Shown one piece after another: positions 13,251-25,396 of a DNA stretch of 64,000 bases (its first letter is position 1; every line of letters begins with the position of its first letter). Source of the DNA: Sipunculus nudus. Taxonomy: Eukaryota > Annelida > Sipuncula > Golfingiida > Sipunculidae. The notes below the pieces were generated by a model that was not told the DNA's origin, did not search any database, and saw only the letters and a program-made list of their open reading frames with translations. Made by a program: the position numbers and the translations under genes. The DNA is taken from the NCBI GenBank assembly GCA_026874595.1, contig CM049313.1:34623159-34687158 (forward strand), in the 5' to 3' direction.

Positions 13251-13300
13251 AATTCACAACAGTCTGTTTCACGGGATGCGACCCGATCATCAGGTGAATG
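13251..13300 (-). ncRNA. Type I hammerhead ribozyme motif
   Basis: On the minus strand the order is: stem I 5' strand ATTCAC, core CTGATGA, stem II CGGG/CCCG closed by TCGCAT, core GAAA, a 3-bp stem III (ACA/TGT, loop GAC), H17 = U, then stem I 3' strand GTGAAT. The strands of stem I pair exactly over 6 bp, and A15.1-U16.1 is present. The predicted cut is between positions 13258 and 13257. One departure: the 10.1/11.1 pair at the base of stem II, normally G-C, is U/U, so activity may be weak. Type I hammerheads with a very short stem III are known from Penelope-like elements and animal retrozymes. The flank shared with 25.22 kb fits such a repeat. No reverse transcriptase of that type is visible nearby. 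Confidence 0.7.
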
Positions 13301-14671
13301 TGGCTCACATTATCAGTAAACGGGTTATCAGATCCACATCACTTCGCAACATCATATTGTTAGCGCATCATTTTATAAGAAATGACGCTGCATGTAATAA
13401 TATTCGATAAGATATTGGTTAAATGGTACTACAATTTTCTGATAGATGGCAGCACATGACAGCATTGAAGAGGAGGTAAAATATGGTTCCACCATTGTTC
13501 ATTAAATGGTAGAACAAGCCCTCTAATACCATTCAAAGTAATAAAGTAATAACTTACCAGAAAGGTGGGAGGATCTAAAAGCTTACAAACTATAATAACT
13601 GTAAATGACAGAAGAGCGCGGATATCGTCAAAGCCCACATGCTTGGGGGTGAAATCATACAGCATTCTTTAATGGGCCATTGTGAGGTGTGTCATGGTTA
13701 CCCCTCCATGAAATCAACCACTGTTTGCAGTTAAAAGACAGGTAAACATGCACTTCACACAGTAAGAAACAAGTGAACAAACACAATGTAGTAGCATCAT
13801 ATTTATGAGAATAAACAGTGTCTGGTTGTTTTTTATTTTTAAAACAATCACTCACAAAATTGGACATGCAGCTCAAAAATACAATGAAAAAATATATGAC
13901 TTAACAATATTGGAACGACTATGGGAATAGTGCATGTGTGTGTGTGTTGTGTATGTGTAACACTGTACCAAGTGCAAACAGATCTAGATGTACAGATTTC
14001 TTTTTAAATAAATACTAAATCTAATTTTATTTGTAAGTATGAAGGATAAAAACAATACAATATACAGAACTCACATTGATTATACAATAGAGGACAAATA
14101 TCAACCCTTAGCAGCACTTTTAACCAGGGTTCTTTACCAATTATGTTTGTTCATGTGTGTTTGCGATGGAAGACAGTATCTCTTAGAGTAAAACTGGAAT
14201 GCTGTGCAGAAACTCATGATTGTAAAATCTGAAATTAAATATGGTGAACAGGAACTATTATGATAACTGGTTTAATGTGCAGGCACCAGGAACCAATGTT
14301 GTAAAACTGGTATGAAGTAAAGAAACCAATTACTGTAGAACTGGTGTGAAGTACAGAAAACACAGACTATAGAATTAGTATGATGAATAAAAATCACTGA
14401 GTGAAACTGATACCAAATTGTAAAGTTAACTACAACAGTCTGCAAACAAGAATTTTTACATTTTACTTAACAATCTTTTTATTTGTAATAGAAATAAAAA
14501 GTCAGTTTTTCAATATTTTCAGTCTGATGCCTTCATAGGTCAAGAATCCAGTATGGTAAAACACATCACACGGATGAGGGAGCCACCAAGAGTCACAGCA
14601 CATGCACCGACTTAACCACATACAGCCTGCTGACCATCAACACCAACAAGAGTAGCAGTTTCACCGCGTGA
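13301..14671. other. 3' flank of the RIIAD1 gene
   Basis: No independent gene seen. The stretch 14280-14410 holds a loose repetition of an AACTGGTATGAAGTA-like phrase. The part next to 14672 should be the RIIAD1 3' untranslated region. Confidence 0.5.
14478..14483 (-). terminator. Poly(A) signal of the RIIAD1 gene
   Basis: AATAAA on the minus strand about 190 bp after the stop codon. It is the closest canonical signal I find. Confidence 0.5.
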
Positions 14672-17600
14672 TCATGTCATCTTCTTCAGTACTTTGTTTG
14701 TCTTCAGCGCCTGTTGTCGCTCCTGTAGTATGGTCTCCAGTTTGGCTGGCAGTGCAGGATCAGTAAAGTAACCTACAACCGTTATGACAAAGTATATCCA
14801 TCTGCATATAGTCTGTTTTAATTAAACACAATTTTCCCTGAGCTGAACAAGGAATGATGAACATATTTTAAACACACATCAGAAATTTTTGTTTGCCATC
14901 CAATCATTTATCAAATGGACTTCTGCAAAATAATATCTCAATCCACATGTTTGGTCAACTCTATTTCTATCTGGATATTTTTCAAACTCACTTTTTCAGG
15001 ATTTCTAACAGCTTATTCTGCAAAAGTTCCCTGACTATTCCCAGACTTTAAGTTGTTTCCAAGGATAAACTAACATGCCAATTTCAAATTTGATCTTAAA
15101 ACATCATTTTAGAGCCAATTCCAACCAAAACCTAATAAAAAATATGATAAACTAGACGACCATAGGTCAAGCACTTGCCAGAAGTTGAAATGACAGACAG
15201 ACGGACATACAGAACAAACTGTCCGTTTTCTATCAATTGAGAGACTTTCAGAGCAATTGTTGAACAGTTTTGGCCTGTTGAACAACATATATCACACAAA
15301 AGAACATGAAAGCAGACATAGCTGACAACAACAGACAAACGGACAGACATACTGACACTCTGACACATCTGAGATAACAGATGACAAGATTATCATATGG
15401 GAAGGTATTTAGAAACAAAATGAACTAGAATACGGGTAGTCGACAAGCGACTACGTGTATCCGCCAAAATCAGAGAAGGACGGGTGAAGTGAGGCATGGA
15501 TTGAGTGGCAAGGGGATATATAGTTACATGTGTTAAATATTAGAATGGATCTCTGCCACATAAACATGATTGTAGGTGGCGCCACCTGTTATTTGAACGA
15601 GAAACTATCCAGGATATATACACAAGCAAAATTTCATGTGGAAAAGTCAAACCACTGCAGAGATATGAGTGATTTTATCCCACAGCAGACAAACAGATGG
15701 ACGCTGTGCAAAAACAGCTGCAGGTGGCGCCACCATTTTTGTGTATGGTATAAAGCAATCCAAGGGCTACATTTGTGTAAAAATATTTTCCTGATTGGTT
15801 GAATGAGTCGGGAGATATAAGCATGGATGTCTACAGCGTGAACGTGAATGTAGGTGGCGCAACCTGTCATAAAATCAAGAAAGCTATGCGGGATGTATAA
15901 GCATGCTGAATTTCAGGTAATTTGGTCAAACCACTGCAGAGAAATGAGTGATTTTAACAGAAGGCAGACACACAGATGGACGCTGTGCAAAAATGGCTGC
16001 AGGTGGCGCCACCATTTTTGTGTATGTTATAAAGCTATCCAAGGGCTACATTTGTGTAAATGTTTTTTCCTGATTGGTCAAACGGTTCCCGAGATATGAG
16101 CTTGGATGTCTGCAGTGTTAACGTGAATGTAGGTGGCGCCACCTGTCATAAAATCAAGAAAGCTATCCAGGATGTACACGCATGCCGAATTTTAGGTGAA
16201 TTAGTCAAACCATTGCAGAGATATGAGTGATTTTAACCCCAGGCAGATGAACAAATGGACACTGTGCAAACATGGTTGCAAGTGGCGCCACCTTTTGTTG
16301 TGTTTGTTATAATGCTATCCCAGGGCTACATTTGTGTAAAATTTTTTTCCGGATCGGCCAAACTGTTTCTGAGATATATGGGTTTATGTGTGGAGCGTTA
16401 ACGTGAATGTAGGTGGCGCCACCTGTCATAAAATTAAGAAAGCTATCTAGGATGTATATGCATGCTGATATTTAGGTGAATTAGTCAAACCACTGCAGAG
16501 ATATGACTGATTTTAACCCCAGGCAGATGAACAAATGGACACTGTGCAAACATGGTTGCAAGTGGCGCCACCTTTTGTTGTGTATGTTATAAAGCTATCC
16601 AAGGGCTACATTTGTGTAAATGTTTTTTCCTGATTGGTCAAACGGTTCCCGAGATATATGGGTTTATGTGTGGAGCGTTAACGTGAATGTAGGTGGCGCC
16701 ACCTGTCATAAAATGGAGAAAGCTATCTAGGATGTATACGCATGCCGAATTTTAAGTGAATTAGTCAAACCCCTGCAGAGATATGAGTGATTTTAACCCC
16801 AGGCAGATGAACAGATGGACACTGTGCAAACATGGTTGCAGGTGGTGCCACCTTCTGTTGTGTATGTTATAAAGCTATCCCAGGGCTACATTTGTGTAAA
16901 ATTTTTTTCCGGATCGGTCAAACGGTTCCCGAGATATATGGGTTTATGTGTGGAAACAGACGCACAAACGGACGCTGGGCAGAGACGAAAGGTCAGAGGT
17001 CAAGGTCACTTGGTTAGGCACCAGTTCACATGTGACCCGATAATTTGTGTAAGTTTCGGAAAAATCTGTCCAGTAGTCTCAGAGGAGTTCTCCGGAAACG
17101 AACGCGGCGGCGGCGGCGGCGGCGGCGGAACCCGGTCAAAAACATAGTATCCGCAAAACTTCGTTTTGGCGGATACAATTATAGTTTATGCAGTTAAGGT
17201 TCACATTTTCGGAGATATGGACAAAATATGATATGTTGTAGTGGTTCAAGTACAGCACCCCTTAGTGGCCATATCCGGAAAATGAAATATTCATTTCGAG
17301 ATATAAGGGGATGACATAAGATGTACCAGTATCAAACGGATTCCTGCAAAACTGTGGTCTGCACAATGCTGCATGTAAGACGCAAGTACCAGCAAGTAGG
17401 CGAAATTAAGAAAACCTGACAAACAGACAGACATACTGACAAAGTGACACAAGATTGAGACAAATGACTTAACCAGGTTATGGAGAAGACCCATAGGAAG
17501 AAAATAAGCTATAGTTTTATAAAATTAAGTTTATACTTTTGGAGATACGGCTAAAACATTATTTAACGTAGTGGTCCCAATGCAGCGCCTCCTAGGGGCC

Positions 17601-20600
17601 CTCACCTGGAAAATGAAAAATATGTTTCGAGATGTAAGTGTAAGACATAAGATATATCAGTTTCAAGTTGATTCCTGCATACTTGTAGACTCTAGGCTAT
17701 CACTAAGGGATATCCCGAAATATCTCGTTTGACGAGATATCGTACGAGATATTACAAGACTTGTAATATAATCATATAACGCTACCTATATGCTATCTAA
17801 TGCAAAAAACGAGAACTCTACAGCTTTAAAACTGAAAAATAAGACCCCTTATTTTCGAATATCATGACTTTTCCCCAAAATGCGTTACTATATGGTTACA
17901 GCAGATTTCAGGCATATACACATAAGAAAAAGGCCTTGGAATTATGAAGGAAATGAGCTATGAATGAAGAGGATATGACTATTTGTGACAAAGTTATGAC
18001 GAAAATAAACTTTCGACATTTTTCAATGACCTTGACCTTGGACTTTGTCCGATATTAACAAAAATCAATAGGCTTCGGGGACTTGGTTTTCAATCAACTC
18101 TGTAAGTTTGAAAGCGATCGCTGCAAAACTGGGCATTTTAGACTGGAGACAGACAAACATTGTTACAAACAAACAAACAGACATACCAAACTGACCAACA
18201 TGCTTGCCGAAATCAAAGATTTCCGGCAAGCAACAAAAATTGTACATCAGATTCTGTTTCTCAGTGAGAAGATTCAAAGGATATGCTTTAAAGCTATAAG
18301 TTAACTACAGGAGCAATGAAAGTCCTGCCTAACATTCTGCAAGAGGAGGTGAAATGTAAAAACCTTACTCAACACTACAGGGGAAAGCGGTAGGCATACT
18401 GAATAATGCATCTGATAATTGAGACAGGTCTTAGAAATAATTTTTTTCAAACTGTCAACTTTTTTTTTATTTTCTAATGCACTCCTAAATACTGAATATT
18501 TTATGTTCACTAATTTTCAACCTTCTAAACAATATATTCATAAATTACGTTAATCACAAACTGTGCATCATAAAGAATAGTGATCTAATGATAAAATTAA
18601 ATGGCACATGAAGTAGGCTTCATGATAACATTGCAAACAAAATATAAACTTAATATCTTGAATAGTTTATGATTTACACCCTTCAGTATATTTTTTAAGT
18701 CTGATAATGATAACAATACTTTAAATAACACTTATACAGGTACTACACTTAAAAGGTGTTTAGACTGTTTTCAATGCACTAACATTTATCACAAGTAATA
18801 ATATTACCAATATTTCATCACAAATAATAACTAACAGGTTCCATGGATCAGTGTAACAGCACTGAAAACTGCCTTTGTAGTAATCTGTGCAGGTTCATAA
18901 CCTTACCAAGTATAAAATTTTACAAGAAGTATAAGTTGTGTATTCATGCTTAGAAACAAAATTGGCCCCATCAGTTATTGTCGGTTGTGTATGTTTTGTA
19001 CCCATGCTCTGTGCCATTAGCCTAGATTTTTATACATAACTTAAAAGGTAACAAAATTAAATCTGAAGACTAATCACAACTTTACAAGTAATGCCACACC
19101 CTATTAACCTGATAATCAAATGTGATCACCACAGTCATTAAAAATTCCATGATTCCTCGATTATTTATGAAATTCCCTGTCAGACTTTTTATGAAAACCC
19201 TGTGTTTGGTGTAAAAACATTTCATTTGAATTCAGTTATTACGATCCTAATGATATACTTAACCAAACTGGTCATATTTCCTTAATACACTTTTCATACA
19301 ATTAAGAGCAGTATGTATATTGATAATCTGTCATGGCTGACAGATTAAAGTCAGACACAAACAAGAAGCTCCAACAAGAAATCCTCCTTGAAAGAGAAAG
19401 CAGACTGTTTATCACTGAAGATGTAACAAAACATGTTTCTTTCTTGCTGTAATAAAACTTAGCCTCCTGTCATCACTGACGGGTGGTGCTAGTGTAGTGG
19501 AAAGGTGTTGCTAGTGTAGTGTGAAAAGGTTATTAACCATTTCCCAGAATGAATACTCGAACTCTAAAGCCATCAGCTACAAGACAGACCATGATGGATG
19601 ATGGTGCTACAGTGAAACAAATGCTAATTTATTATTTTTTTATGATAACAGAATTACTGAAAGCACAATTTTTTTTAAATAAGCCCATAAATCATATTGG
19701 GTTATGACTTATCAGATTTATGAAAGTCTTAAAGGTTTATATTCATTTGCAATATGTTTATGATCTCGCAATGTTAGCTCATTTTGGCTGAATACAAAAG
19801 TTTCACAGCAAACCAATCTTGGCACACAGGCTTAACATCTCCAGTTCATCTGTTTTATATTTTTTATGGTTCTGTGTTCCAAATGCATTCATTTACCATA
19901 ACAAGACTACATGAAAAGAGGATCTATCTTGCACATGCTTGACAGTTCCAAAGAGAAGAAACATGAAAGAAAAAACATGGAAGAAACCAGTTGGAAGCTT
20001 AACAATCTTGATGGCCACTAGGTTGCATGCACACCAGGTTAATGTTTTGCGTCCAGTGCAAGCTTTTCTCCACTTAAGTGCAGGAGTAAGCAAAAGATAT
20101 AAGAATGAAATATTGACAGAGTTGTAATAATAGTTATACAGTATATTTCATGTATAATTATTATATATGCCCTGGTATGTTAATAGGTACCTTTTAGATA
20201 CATATTATTAGATAGATAATATAAAAAAAACTTACCAGCAGCAAATTCTCTGACATTTTCTGGTCTCTTGATGAGAATCTCACTGAAAAAAATATAATTA
20301 AGATTTTTTAGTTCCAAAATGCCTTTCTTTTATTAAATAATTCAAATAAAATATGGTTAAATGGCCATGTTTTAGTATGTAATATTTTAAAGATAGAATG
20401 ACATCATGAAACTGTAACATAATAAAATTACATATTAATGCAAGTTACATCTTTTACACAATCTTCTAAGGTAAATGCAACCACAAGAATTCAAGAATTA
20501 CAAAAGAAAAGGGAACCTATCATCAATGTGGTAATACACAGATAGTGGTAAAACTGGATCAGTGTAAACACTGGCTTAATTATAAACCTGTATGAAAAAT

Positions 20601-23600
20601 GTTAATAATTGAGGAATTAATACTGAATACTGTGGTGGTAGATGTCACCTTTATTGTTGATGAAGAAATGCCTGGCCCCAGATTCCATTATCTACAGTGC
20701 TCTAGTGCTATCTTTCCTTTCTTTTCTTTATCATGAATAATGCATAATTATATGTAAAGATTTACCCTAGAAAGGCTGCCAATAAACTTTCAACTTCAGG
20801 CTTCTGTCGCAAGTATTTTTCATTTTCCATTCTGGTCTGTATCTGTAAAACAAAATGTAGCAGTGTTAGTATCACTTTTAACAAGTTTGGCTTGGAATAT
20901 TTCATATTGCATAAGTATTATGCACAGATAATATAATGATACAGGTTCATTCTCTCCCATATCTCTCTGGTTTGTTTAATTTATTGAAAGAAAGAATAAA
21001 GACACAAAAATGAATCAGATATGTGAAAGTTCAGCTTGCTGTTTGTCTGATGCAGGATTCCTGGTACAGTAATAAATTCCCATAAGTAACAGGCACCCAC
21101 ACTATGTAATAATATAACAGAGACAGGAATGACTTAGTGACTTGCACTTTATGATAAAATGTATACAGCAGGGCCTGTATTATACAGAAAATGCAGGCCA
21201 AGTTCAAAGGTTATAGGTCATGCATTTAAAGAATTTTGAGATCGAAACTTATTCATTGACAATAACAATATAATGATGATGAATATCTTGTCAAACAATG
21301 AAGCATACATCAATGAAATATTATAAATGACAAAAAAGATGCATTAAAAATAACTTCAGGGATCATTAAGAATTATCAACATTGTCCAAACTGTTCAAAC
21401 TGTATAGATGGGGGCTAAATCTGCCTACTCCAGAGACCAGATGCATGTCAGTTCTCATTCACTTACAATAGCTCTCACAGGTTATTGTTAGGTGTGCACA
21501 GAAGTATACCGATGTAGACAGGGTTGGCAAGTTTTTTTTACACTGATGTTATTTACACCATTAATTCACATCATGTAAAACATAGGTTTTTTATACCCTT
21601 GTATTTTCTCACTTTCAAGTTGGTCACTGAGGGGTTGGGGTGTGGGGGGAGTTTATGAGGCTTATCAGCATCTAGTTCTGGACTATTTAGAAAAGTGTGT
21701 GCATGTGTTGGGGAGGGCCCAGCAAAACATAAACCAGCACGGTGAGGACTCCAAGAGCCAGTGTTGTTACATTACATTTTGCCTGACAGCACACCAGCCT
21801 AGCAACCCGCATGCATAAGCCACATGCTCACACTGAAAGGGCAGGCACAGGGCCCTGTGCACGATGGTTGCCGGCCGGGTATACTGTCAGTCTAAACGTA
21901 AAGATGTAAAAACACTGGCTTCTGGAGGTCCTTGCTGGGCTGGTATCAGTTTTGCTTACGAAGAATACATGGCTACAATAAAATAGTCCTAATTTCAGTA
22001 TAGGTGCATTATATAGGGATAGACTTCAGGGGGCTAAAACAACAGTGAACCCACATTTTTACACAGAAACAAGTGGGTTCAATGCCTAAAGGACATTCAA
22101 CTAGAGAATCCAAATTTATTTTGTGCAAAGTGAACCTACTTTTGGTATTTTTGTTAATGATTTTGTGAAACATGTCCAGAAAAGTAAATCAAGAAGAAAC
22201 ACTTATTTTTACCGCATATTTGTAACATTTAAAATACTATTATATATTATTTATATGAGTATATTGTATAGCTTATTAGGCATTAAACACACATATTTTG
22301 GTGAGACACTGTGGATTCACTTCATGTTCTAGCTGATCAATGTATGTTTATGAACCCACATTTGGTATTTTTGTCAATGATGTTGCGTACACATATCACT
22401 TCAAGATAAATAAGTAATGAAATGACGCTTATTTTCCTATATAACTTATATAATCGATAAAATATTAATATATCCTTCATGTTAAAGTATAGTAGATGCC
22501 TATAAGTAGTCTATTAGGTATTGAACCCACATTTTTTAAAACGTACATGTGGGTTCAGTTGGTGTTTTAACTCCCTGAAATTCATCCCAATATATTGCAC
22601 CTATACTCTTATTTCATTATAGGCCAATGAAGCAGGAACGCAGAGGGAGCAAATACGACATATTATTAAACAGATCTCTCTTGGAGCATGTAAAGAATTC
22701 GACCTTCCTTCTGGAACATGAAAGTATAAATAAGCCTATTTTCATTTCCTTTTTTCCTATGTTTCCCCAGTGCAGATGTCCCTACACTCATTTTACCTAC
22801 TCTTACATGATCTCTTACATGTCACCTGATTTGGGAAACGAACCTACAATCTCAAGACCAGGAGCCCTTCAGCCTACAGTACTGGCCGGGGATATCTGGA
22901 ACAGGGGGCATCCCTGTCACTTTACTTGTAATAGCAGAAACATATACTGTCTTTAATTTTACCTCTGTCACTTTAAATATTCATCCACTTAATTTTTTTC
23001 TTAAAAATTCTAAACTGGTTCTTATTGTTTTCTGTAATTAATGAAATAAAACTCCTAGTGAAGCTCCATCTATCACTTGGTTTTTATTGTTTCTGTAATT
23101 AACCAAAACTACCAAGTAACAGGCTACCAACTGAGCCTGAAGACAACATACCAGTGGAGGCTATTTTTAATCCTTAATAGCTCCGAGTGAAGCGCCATCT
23201 ATCGCTTGGTTCTTTATTGTTTTCTGTAATTAATTAACCAAAAGTACTAGATCTATGTAACAGGCTATCAACTGAGCCTGCATAAGTGATACCAGTGGAA
23301 GCATTTTTTGTTCTTTTATAGCTCTGAGTGAAGCGCCAGCTATCGCATAAATGGGGAACCAAAATGAAATAAAGGAATTTCTCAGGAAAATATGATGTAT
23401 TGATGTATTGCCTCTCCCTCTCTGTTTAATAATAATATTATAGTCCATTTCATCCCCTCATGTCCACCTGTTTTATGCTATGAAAATTATATTATAGTCC
23501 ATTTCACCACCTGCTGTCCACCTGTTTTTTTTAGATGATTTACTTAAAAGTTTATATATTTCAATATTTTCCAAGTAAGCAAGATATGGAAGTGACAACC

Positions 23601-24970
23601 TAATATGGCATGTAGGATTTTACAATAAATCCCCTGTTCATGTTTCACAACATTTTAGTCTCTTTTTCATGATCTGGCAGATATTGTGTGTCCCTCCATA
23701 AGTAGCCATCTTTGTTTTAGCTGGTTATATTTTTTAGAGTGTTTACATGAGATCATCCAATCAGCAGCTTTCAGTTGAGGTTGTTTTTGCATGTGACCAG
23801 TGACCTTGACCGCCATAAGTGCCATGGGTCTGATATATTGTAAAATCTAGACTGATTTCTCATATTTTCAGAAAATTCTGTTTCTCAAATAAGGCGTAAG
23901 TTAGGTATTTAGTTACCTTGTTGAAAATTAGGTTCTTTAATCCTCTGCTCTACACTTTAATTAACGTTTAATACACGTTTCCCTTGAAATGTAAATAATA
24001 AAAATTTTCATAGCAAAAAACAGGTGGACATGAGGGGATGAAACGGACTATAGTTACATTTCAAGGGAAACAATTATAGTGTAGAGCAGAGGAGTAAAGC
24101 CCCTAAGGCAGAACTATAGAAACGGGGCTTCAGCCTACCGCCGGTAAAACGGGTGTCGCATAATAAACTGTTTCCTGGAAAAGGCCGATACATATCATTT
24201 TCCTCAGAATTCCCGTATTTAATTTTGCTCATAGCTGGAGTTTATTATATTAGAGGAGGAGGGGTCCGGGGATCCTTGGTTCCCCGTCTGAACGGGGGTG
24301 TGGGGGCGGAGCCCCTACCTAAAGCTTAATTTTCCTGTTAAAATAGTAAATGGTTTCCCATTTTCGCGATAGATGCCTCTTCAATTGCAGATATAAATGA
24401 ACAAAACTTGCTCCTGCAGGTATCTCGTCTTCACGGCTCAATTAGTAGCGTGTAGGGCTCCTAGTCAAGAGATCGTAGGTTCGATTCCGGATTCAGGCGA
24501 CTTCTGATGCTTAGTAGTTATGTTAGAAGAGTTGAGTGTAGGGACATCTACAGGGAAAAGTAGGAGTTAAAATAGGGAATGAGAGGTGACAATTTTATTC
24601 ATATGTTCCTCAATACAAGCGAAGCCCGCGTTCTATAGTGGCTCCAAACCTAATTTTCAACAAGGTATATAAATACCTACCTTACACCTTATTTAAGAAA
24701 CAGAATTATTTTAAAATATGATTAATGTGGTGAAACGGACTATAATAGATCAGACTCTCTCTCTTTCTCTCTCTCTCTCTGAATGGACACAGGCTAGAAC
24801 CACAAAGGGCAACGTAACTGTTCTGAAAGGATATTTTAACATAAAATAAATATATCATCAACCTTGAATTTGTTTAGTTTTTGTTGCTGTTCGGCACTGA
24901 GCGCCCCCAGTCCGCCCTGGTCGTAGGGTTCCATGCCGTGAGGTGGTTCATGTTTTGGTTGTGCCGCCAT
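14672..24970 (-). CDS. RIIAD1: RIIa-domain protein, RIIAD1 orthologue (four exons)
   Basis: Coding exons on the minus strand are 24863-24970, 20766-20842, 20236-20282 and 14672-14772. They join to 333 bp, 110 residues plus stop. All junctions are GT-AG, in phases 0, 2 and 1. The ATG at 24970-24968 begins MAAQPKHEPPHGM. Residues about 37-83 form the RIIa dimerisation/docking fold of PKA type II regulatory subunits, with NEKYLRQKPEVESLL, then EILIKRPENVREFAAGYFTDP split over exons 2-4. The arrangement and length match vertebrate RIIAD1, where a similar ALSAEQ-like lead precedes the fold. RIIa folds pair and bind amphipathic helices of AKAP-type partners. The small RIIAD1 proteins have no established enzymatic role and a ciliary or sperm role is only an inference. 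Introns of 4,020, 483 and 5,463 bp are full of repeats. The exon 1 donor (AAG/GTTGAT) is weak. Confidence 0.9.
15458..17175. mobile_element. Array-bearing non-autonomous element, family A, copy 1
   Basis: The termini TATCCGCCAAAA and TTTTGGCGGATA are perfect inverted repeats (14 bp with the flanking TG/CA). Just inside the right end is a second inverted pair that can fold as a hairpin, then CATAG, CCGGGT and a (GGC)n tract at 17104-17128. The interior is a tandem array with a 12-bp palindrome. The element in FoxQ2 unit 1 at 47280-49015 has the same design: TATCC ends, a subterminal hairpin ending GGATACTATGTTTT, CCGG, then (CCG)n and an array with the same palindrome. No coding capacity. A non-autonomous DNA transposon or Helitron/Helentron-like origin is possible. 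It lies inside RIIAD1 intron 3. Confidence 0.7.
15572..16960. repeat. Tandem array, about 279-bp period, five units
   Basis: The phrase GTAGGTGGCGCCACCTG, or a close variant, starts at 15572, 15850, 16129, 16409 and 16689, giving spacings of 278, 279, 280 and 280 bp. Each unit carries a second GGTGGCGCCACC-like palindrome about halfway. Units differ by substitutions, and the later units resemble each other most. Confidence 0.9.
17190..17690. repeat. Two diverged copies of a roughly 290-bp segment
   Basis: The blocks GGAGATAT/ACGG...AAAAT, GTAGTGG, CAGC, GGAAAATGAAA and GATTCCTGCA occur in the same order starting near 17205 and near 17535. They continue from the right edge of the array-bearing element. 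No gene is visible. Confidence 0.55.
17700..20235. other. RIIAD1 intron 3, remainder
   Basis: AT-rich intronic DNA. I see no repeat with recognisable ends and no further exon. Confidence 0.5.
21997..22608. mobile_element. MITE-like element in RIIAD1 intron 1
   Basis: The left end AGTATAGGTGCA and its inverted complement bound 612 bp. The inverted similarity continues inward through CTTCAGGG, TTAAAAC and GAACCCACAT. The interior has further copies of the GAACCCACATTT phrase (near 22050, 22352 and 22525). No coding capacity. Confidence 0.7.
22745..22905 (-). mobile_element. tRNA-derived SINE, copy S1-a
   Basis: On the minus strand GGGCTCCTGGTCTTGAGAT is followed by TTGTAGGTTCG (B-box-like) and then GAGTGTAGGGACATCT. 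The same elements occur in the same order at 24430-24600 on the plus strand. A cloverleaf with an acceptor stem cannot be drawn, so this is a SINE and not a tRNA gene. Confidence 0.6.
23020..23345. repeat. Tandem repeat, about 130-143-bp period, 2-3 units
   Basis: The phrase CTCCGAGTGAAGCGCCATCT, with variants, begins near 23052, 23180 and 23322. The phrases TTATTGTTTTCTGTAATTAA, AACAGGCTA, CAACTGAGCCTG and ATACCAGTGGA recur between them. Confidence 0.8.
23439..24744. mobile_element. Interleaved pair of foldback/MITE elements
   Basis: The end TATAGTCCATTTCA occurs directly at 23439 and 23493, and inverted at the ends 24052 and 24744. The first left end pairs best with 24052, sharing TCCCCTCATGTCCACCTG. 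The second pairs with 24744, sharing CACCAC. Inner arms are also inverted: CTCTGCTCTACACT and GTTTCCCTTGAAATGTAA near 23945-24000 against 24055-24095, and the AATTAGGT / GTTTCT blocks near 23880-23935 against 24640-24700. No coding capacity. Confidence 0.65.
24430..24600 (+). mobile_element. tRNA-derived SINE, copy S1-b
   Basis: An A-box-like GGCTCAATTAGTAGCGTG is followed by GGGCTCCTAGTCAAGAGAT and a clear B box, GGTTCGATTCC. The tail shares GAGTGTAGGGACATCT with the copy at 22.75-22.91 kb. It lies within the foldback region of RIIAD1 intron 1. Confidence 0.65.
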
Positions 24971-25221
24971 GTTACTTATTAAATGGTGTTCCTCTGGTAA
25001 CGGTCAAGGTCGCGTCAAGCGACATCGACAAAAAGCGACATCTCCCGGCCATTGGTTTTATTAAATATAACACTGGTCATCAAGAAATGCAAACCTCGGG
25101 TAATTCCCCCAGCATGTGTAAGGGGTGATATAATTTTTATGAAGATGATTGAAACATACCTTGCATTAAATGGTGAGTTTTGGTGATGTAACACACACAT
25201 TTAGATATATATAACAACTTT

Positions 25222-25288
25222 CATCTAAGGATCGGGTCTCCTTGCGTGAAACACTCTGTATTGAATTTACAGTGTTGTTTTTCTTCAT
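25222..25288 (+). repeat. Relic of the hammerhead-bearing repeat
   Basis: It aligns with the minus strand of 13232-13300. Shared blocks are GGATCGGGTC, CGTGAAACA, CTGTAxTGAATT and CAGTGTTGTTTTTCTTCA, and a TA array follows in both places. The CTGATGA core has become CTAAGGA and stem I no longer pairs, so this copy should not cleave. Confidence 0.7.
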
Positions 25289-25301
25289 CGTTATATAGGG
25301 G

Positions 25302-25303
<2 letters not shown>

Positions 25304-25392
<89 letters not shown>
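25304..25392. repeat. (TA)n microsatellite
   Basis: About 89 bp of TA dinucleotides, directly after the hammerhead relic. Confidence 0.95.
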
Positions 25393-25396
<4 letters not shown>

